17,790 bases of DNA, from contig JALLPB010000314.1 in NCBI GenBank assembly GCA_036939975.1, positions 1 through 17,790 of the forward strand, read 5' to 3'. The notes below the pieces were generated by a model, which had not been told where the DNA came from, did not search any database, and worked only from the letters and a program-made list of their open reading frames with translations. This document shows, in pieces, positions 16,948 through 17,790 of this stretch. The stretch is from Cyclostephanos tholiformis. Its lineage: Eukaryota; Bacillariophyta; Thalassiosirophyceae; Thalassiosirales; Thalassiosiraceae. Both the position numbers and the translations under genes were made by a program. Each line of letters opens with the position of its first letter. Positions within the stretch are counted from its first letter, which is position 1.

Positions 16948-17452
16948 TTAATGTGCCCTTATCCCAAATCCGAGTCCATTGATGGGCACCCTACCGAGTA
17001 TGGGTATTCCCCAAATTTCAGACGAGTCCTTTGTGGACGAGTCCATTGAGATGCTGTCCTCGTCGGTGTTGTGGTTCTTGTTGTCGGTGTTGTGGTCCCG
17101 CAATGCTGTAGAACACAAGGACGAGAGGGATGTTCCGCTTTTATCCTCAACGGTGGAAATGTCCTCATTGTCGTTGCTATCAATGTCCCTGATCCGGTAG
17201 TTTGCTTGAGGGGGGGGGGGCTATCGCCGCCTCGTTGTCCGAGAAAAAAACCTCTTCCCCGAATAGTATCACCCAAGGGGGTGCCCCTTCCCGTTGTAGC
17301 ACAATTTGTAGGTTACGGCGAGGGGTTCTTGCATTTCTTTTTTTGAGGTAACGCAGGAATGCTGCAACTCGCCTTTCGCGAGCCTTTTTGTCTGATTTTT
17401 TACTCGCTGGCTTTGGCATTGTCACATGTGTAGTCACTGCCCGCGCTTCCAT
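16948..17452 (-). pseudogene. Upstream ORF of the retroelement, frameshifted at a C11 run
   Basis: The first frame (from ATG at 17452) is basic: ASKKSDKKARERRVAAFLRY, then RRNLQIVLQREGAPPWVILF and GEEVFFSDNEAAIA. It meets eleven C (17220-17210 on the - strand), after which it ends soon. A different frame continues as an acidic Asp/Ser-rich segment (RDIDSNDNEDISTVEDKSGT) to TAA at 16950-16948. Loss of one base or gain of two in the run would join them. It may be the true N-terminus of the gag-like protein or a separate small ORF. Confidence 0.45.
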
Positions 17453-17790
17453 TAGACGTGGGGGAAAACAATGTCCCTTGCCTGGTGTTGACAGCCGCTT
17501 TTCTGCTTAGATGCTACTAACCTGGCAATCAGCAGAGCAAGGTGCTGTCAAGCCCCAAACGGAATGAGCTTCTCTCATTCCCTGGATACGTTGTGGTCTG
17601 TCCATCGTCCCAACCAATTTTTCATGAGACATCTGCCAAAATACCACTACTTTCAGCATTTGAATATTCATGTGCCAATGCCAATATTTCACTTCTTGAA
17701 ACACTTCACCAAAAAACATATTTTGAAAAACATAAGAAAAAGCTATTTCGTCGTTGTTAGTGTAATTTCACTTTACTAAAATAATTATTC
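17453..17790. other. Right-edge region without a supported gene
   Basis: This is the upstream flank of the retroelement. Two overlapping + frames (17542-17760 and 17564-17779) are open but show no family features. I looked for a long terminal repeat shared with 12441-12700 and found none by eye. Confidence 0.4.

Larger units (their letters stand above)
12690..17452 (-). mobile_element. Decayed diatom retroelement remnant
   Basis: Read on the - strand, this block carries an N-terminal basic/acidic ORF fragment, a long gag-like ORF with a zinc-finger-like end, and fragments of a following ORF, all in the same order and strand. At least three frameshifts and one in-frame TAG break it. Base composition is richer in G on the + strand than the flanking genes. 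I see no reverse transcriptase or integrase motif and no long terminal repeats, so the class is undecided and the copy looks truncated. The stretch 13791-14230 holds only Pro/Asn/Gln-rich frames. Resemblance to a repeated protein family of diatom genomes is from memory. Confidence 0.6.

Noticed and set aside
1..17790. tRNA, rRNA or snRNA genes
   Set aside because: I found no B-box-like GTTCRANNC with a matching acceptor stem and no recognisable rRNA or U-snRNA core. A covariance-model scan would be needed to exclude them fully.

Overview
The window looks like nuclear DNA of a diatom, most plausibly a centric one. Three observations point there. Two genes begin with heterokont-type plastid presequences (signal peptide, then a Phe at the predicted cleavage point, then a basic Ser/Thr-rich stretch). 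One gene encodes a secreted protein rich in Trp and KxxK motifs that resembles the W-type cingulins of Thalassiosira biosilica. The right third holds a decayed retroelement whose gag-like protein resembles a family I recall from diatom genomes. Genes are compact, introns are few and short (78-195 bp), and species assignment is not possible from sequence alone.

Layout. 1-1785 (+): 3' part of a TVP38/TMEM64 (VTT-domain) membrane protein with two introns and a long phospho-motif-rich tail. 2245-4653 (-): intronless ENTH-like clathrin-adaptor protein with DLL and DPF motifs. 4654-5309: divergent promoter region with a perfect inverted repeat. 5310-5732 (+): small plastid-targeted membrane protein of unknown function. 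6022-6976 (-): two-exon plastid-targeted CIA30-domain protein, sharing a short divergent promoter with 7302-7589 (+), LSm5. 8209-9693 (-): two-exon Golgi type II sulfotransferase whose intron appears to be GC-AG. 10320-12440 (+): two-exon secreted cingulin-like protein, which I consider the most interesting gene. 12690-17452 (-): broken retroelement remnant, interrupted by AT-rich palindromic repeats at about 13141-13370.

How the genes relate. There is no operon and no single pathway, as expected for a eukaryote. A secretory theme recurs (VTT protein, ENTH adaptor, Golgi sulfotransferase, wall protein), and diatom biosilica proteins are known to be heavily modified in the secretory route, but linkage here may be chance. 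The candidate for an undescribed entity is the 680-residue protein at 10320-12440. It joins a cingulin-like W/K-rich half with RXL processing motifs to a Pro-Thr repeat half bearing two matching six-cysteine modules.

Limits. Exon joins were deduced by reading frame, splice consensus and protein-family continuity. No alignment or transcript data were available. Family resemblances rest on recognition of motifs, and the retroelement assignments in particular come from memory of the family rather than a search.
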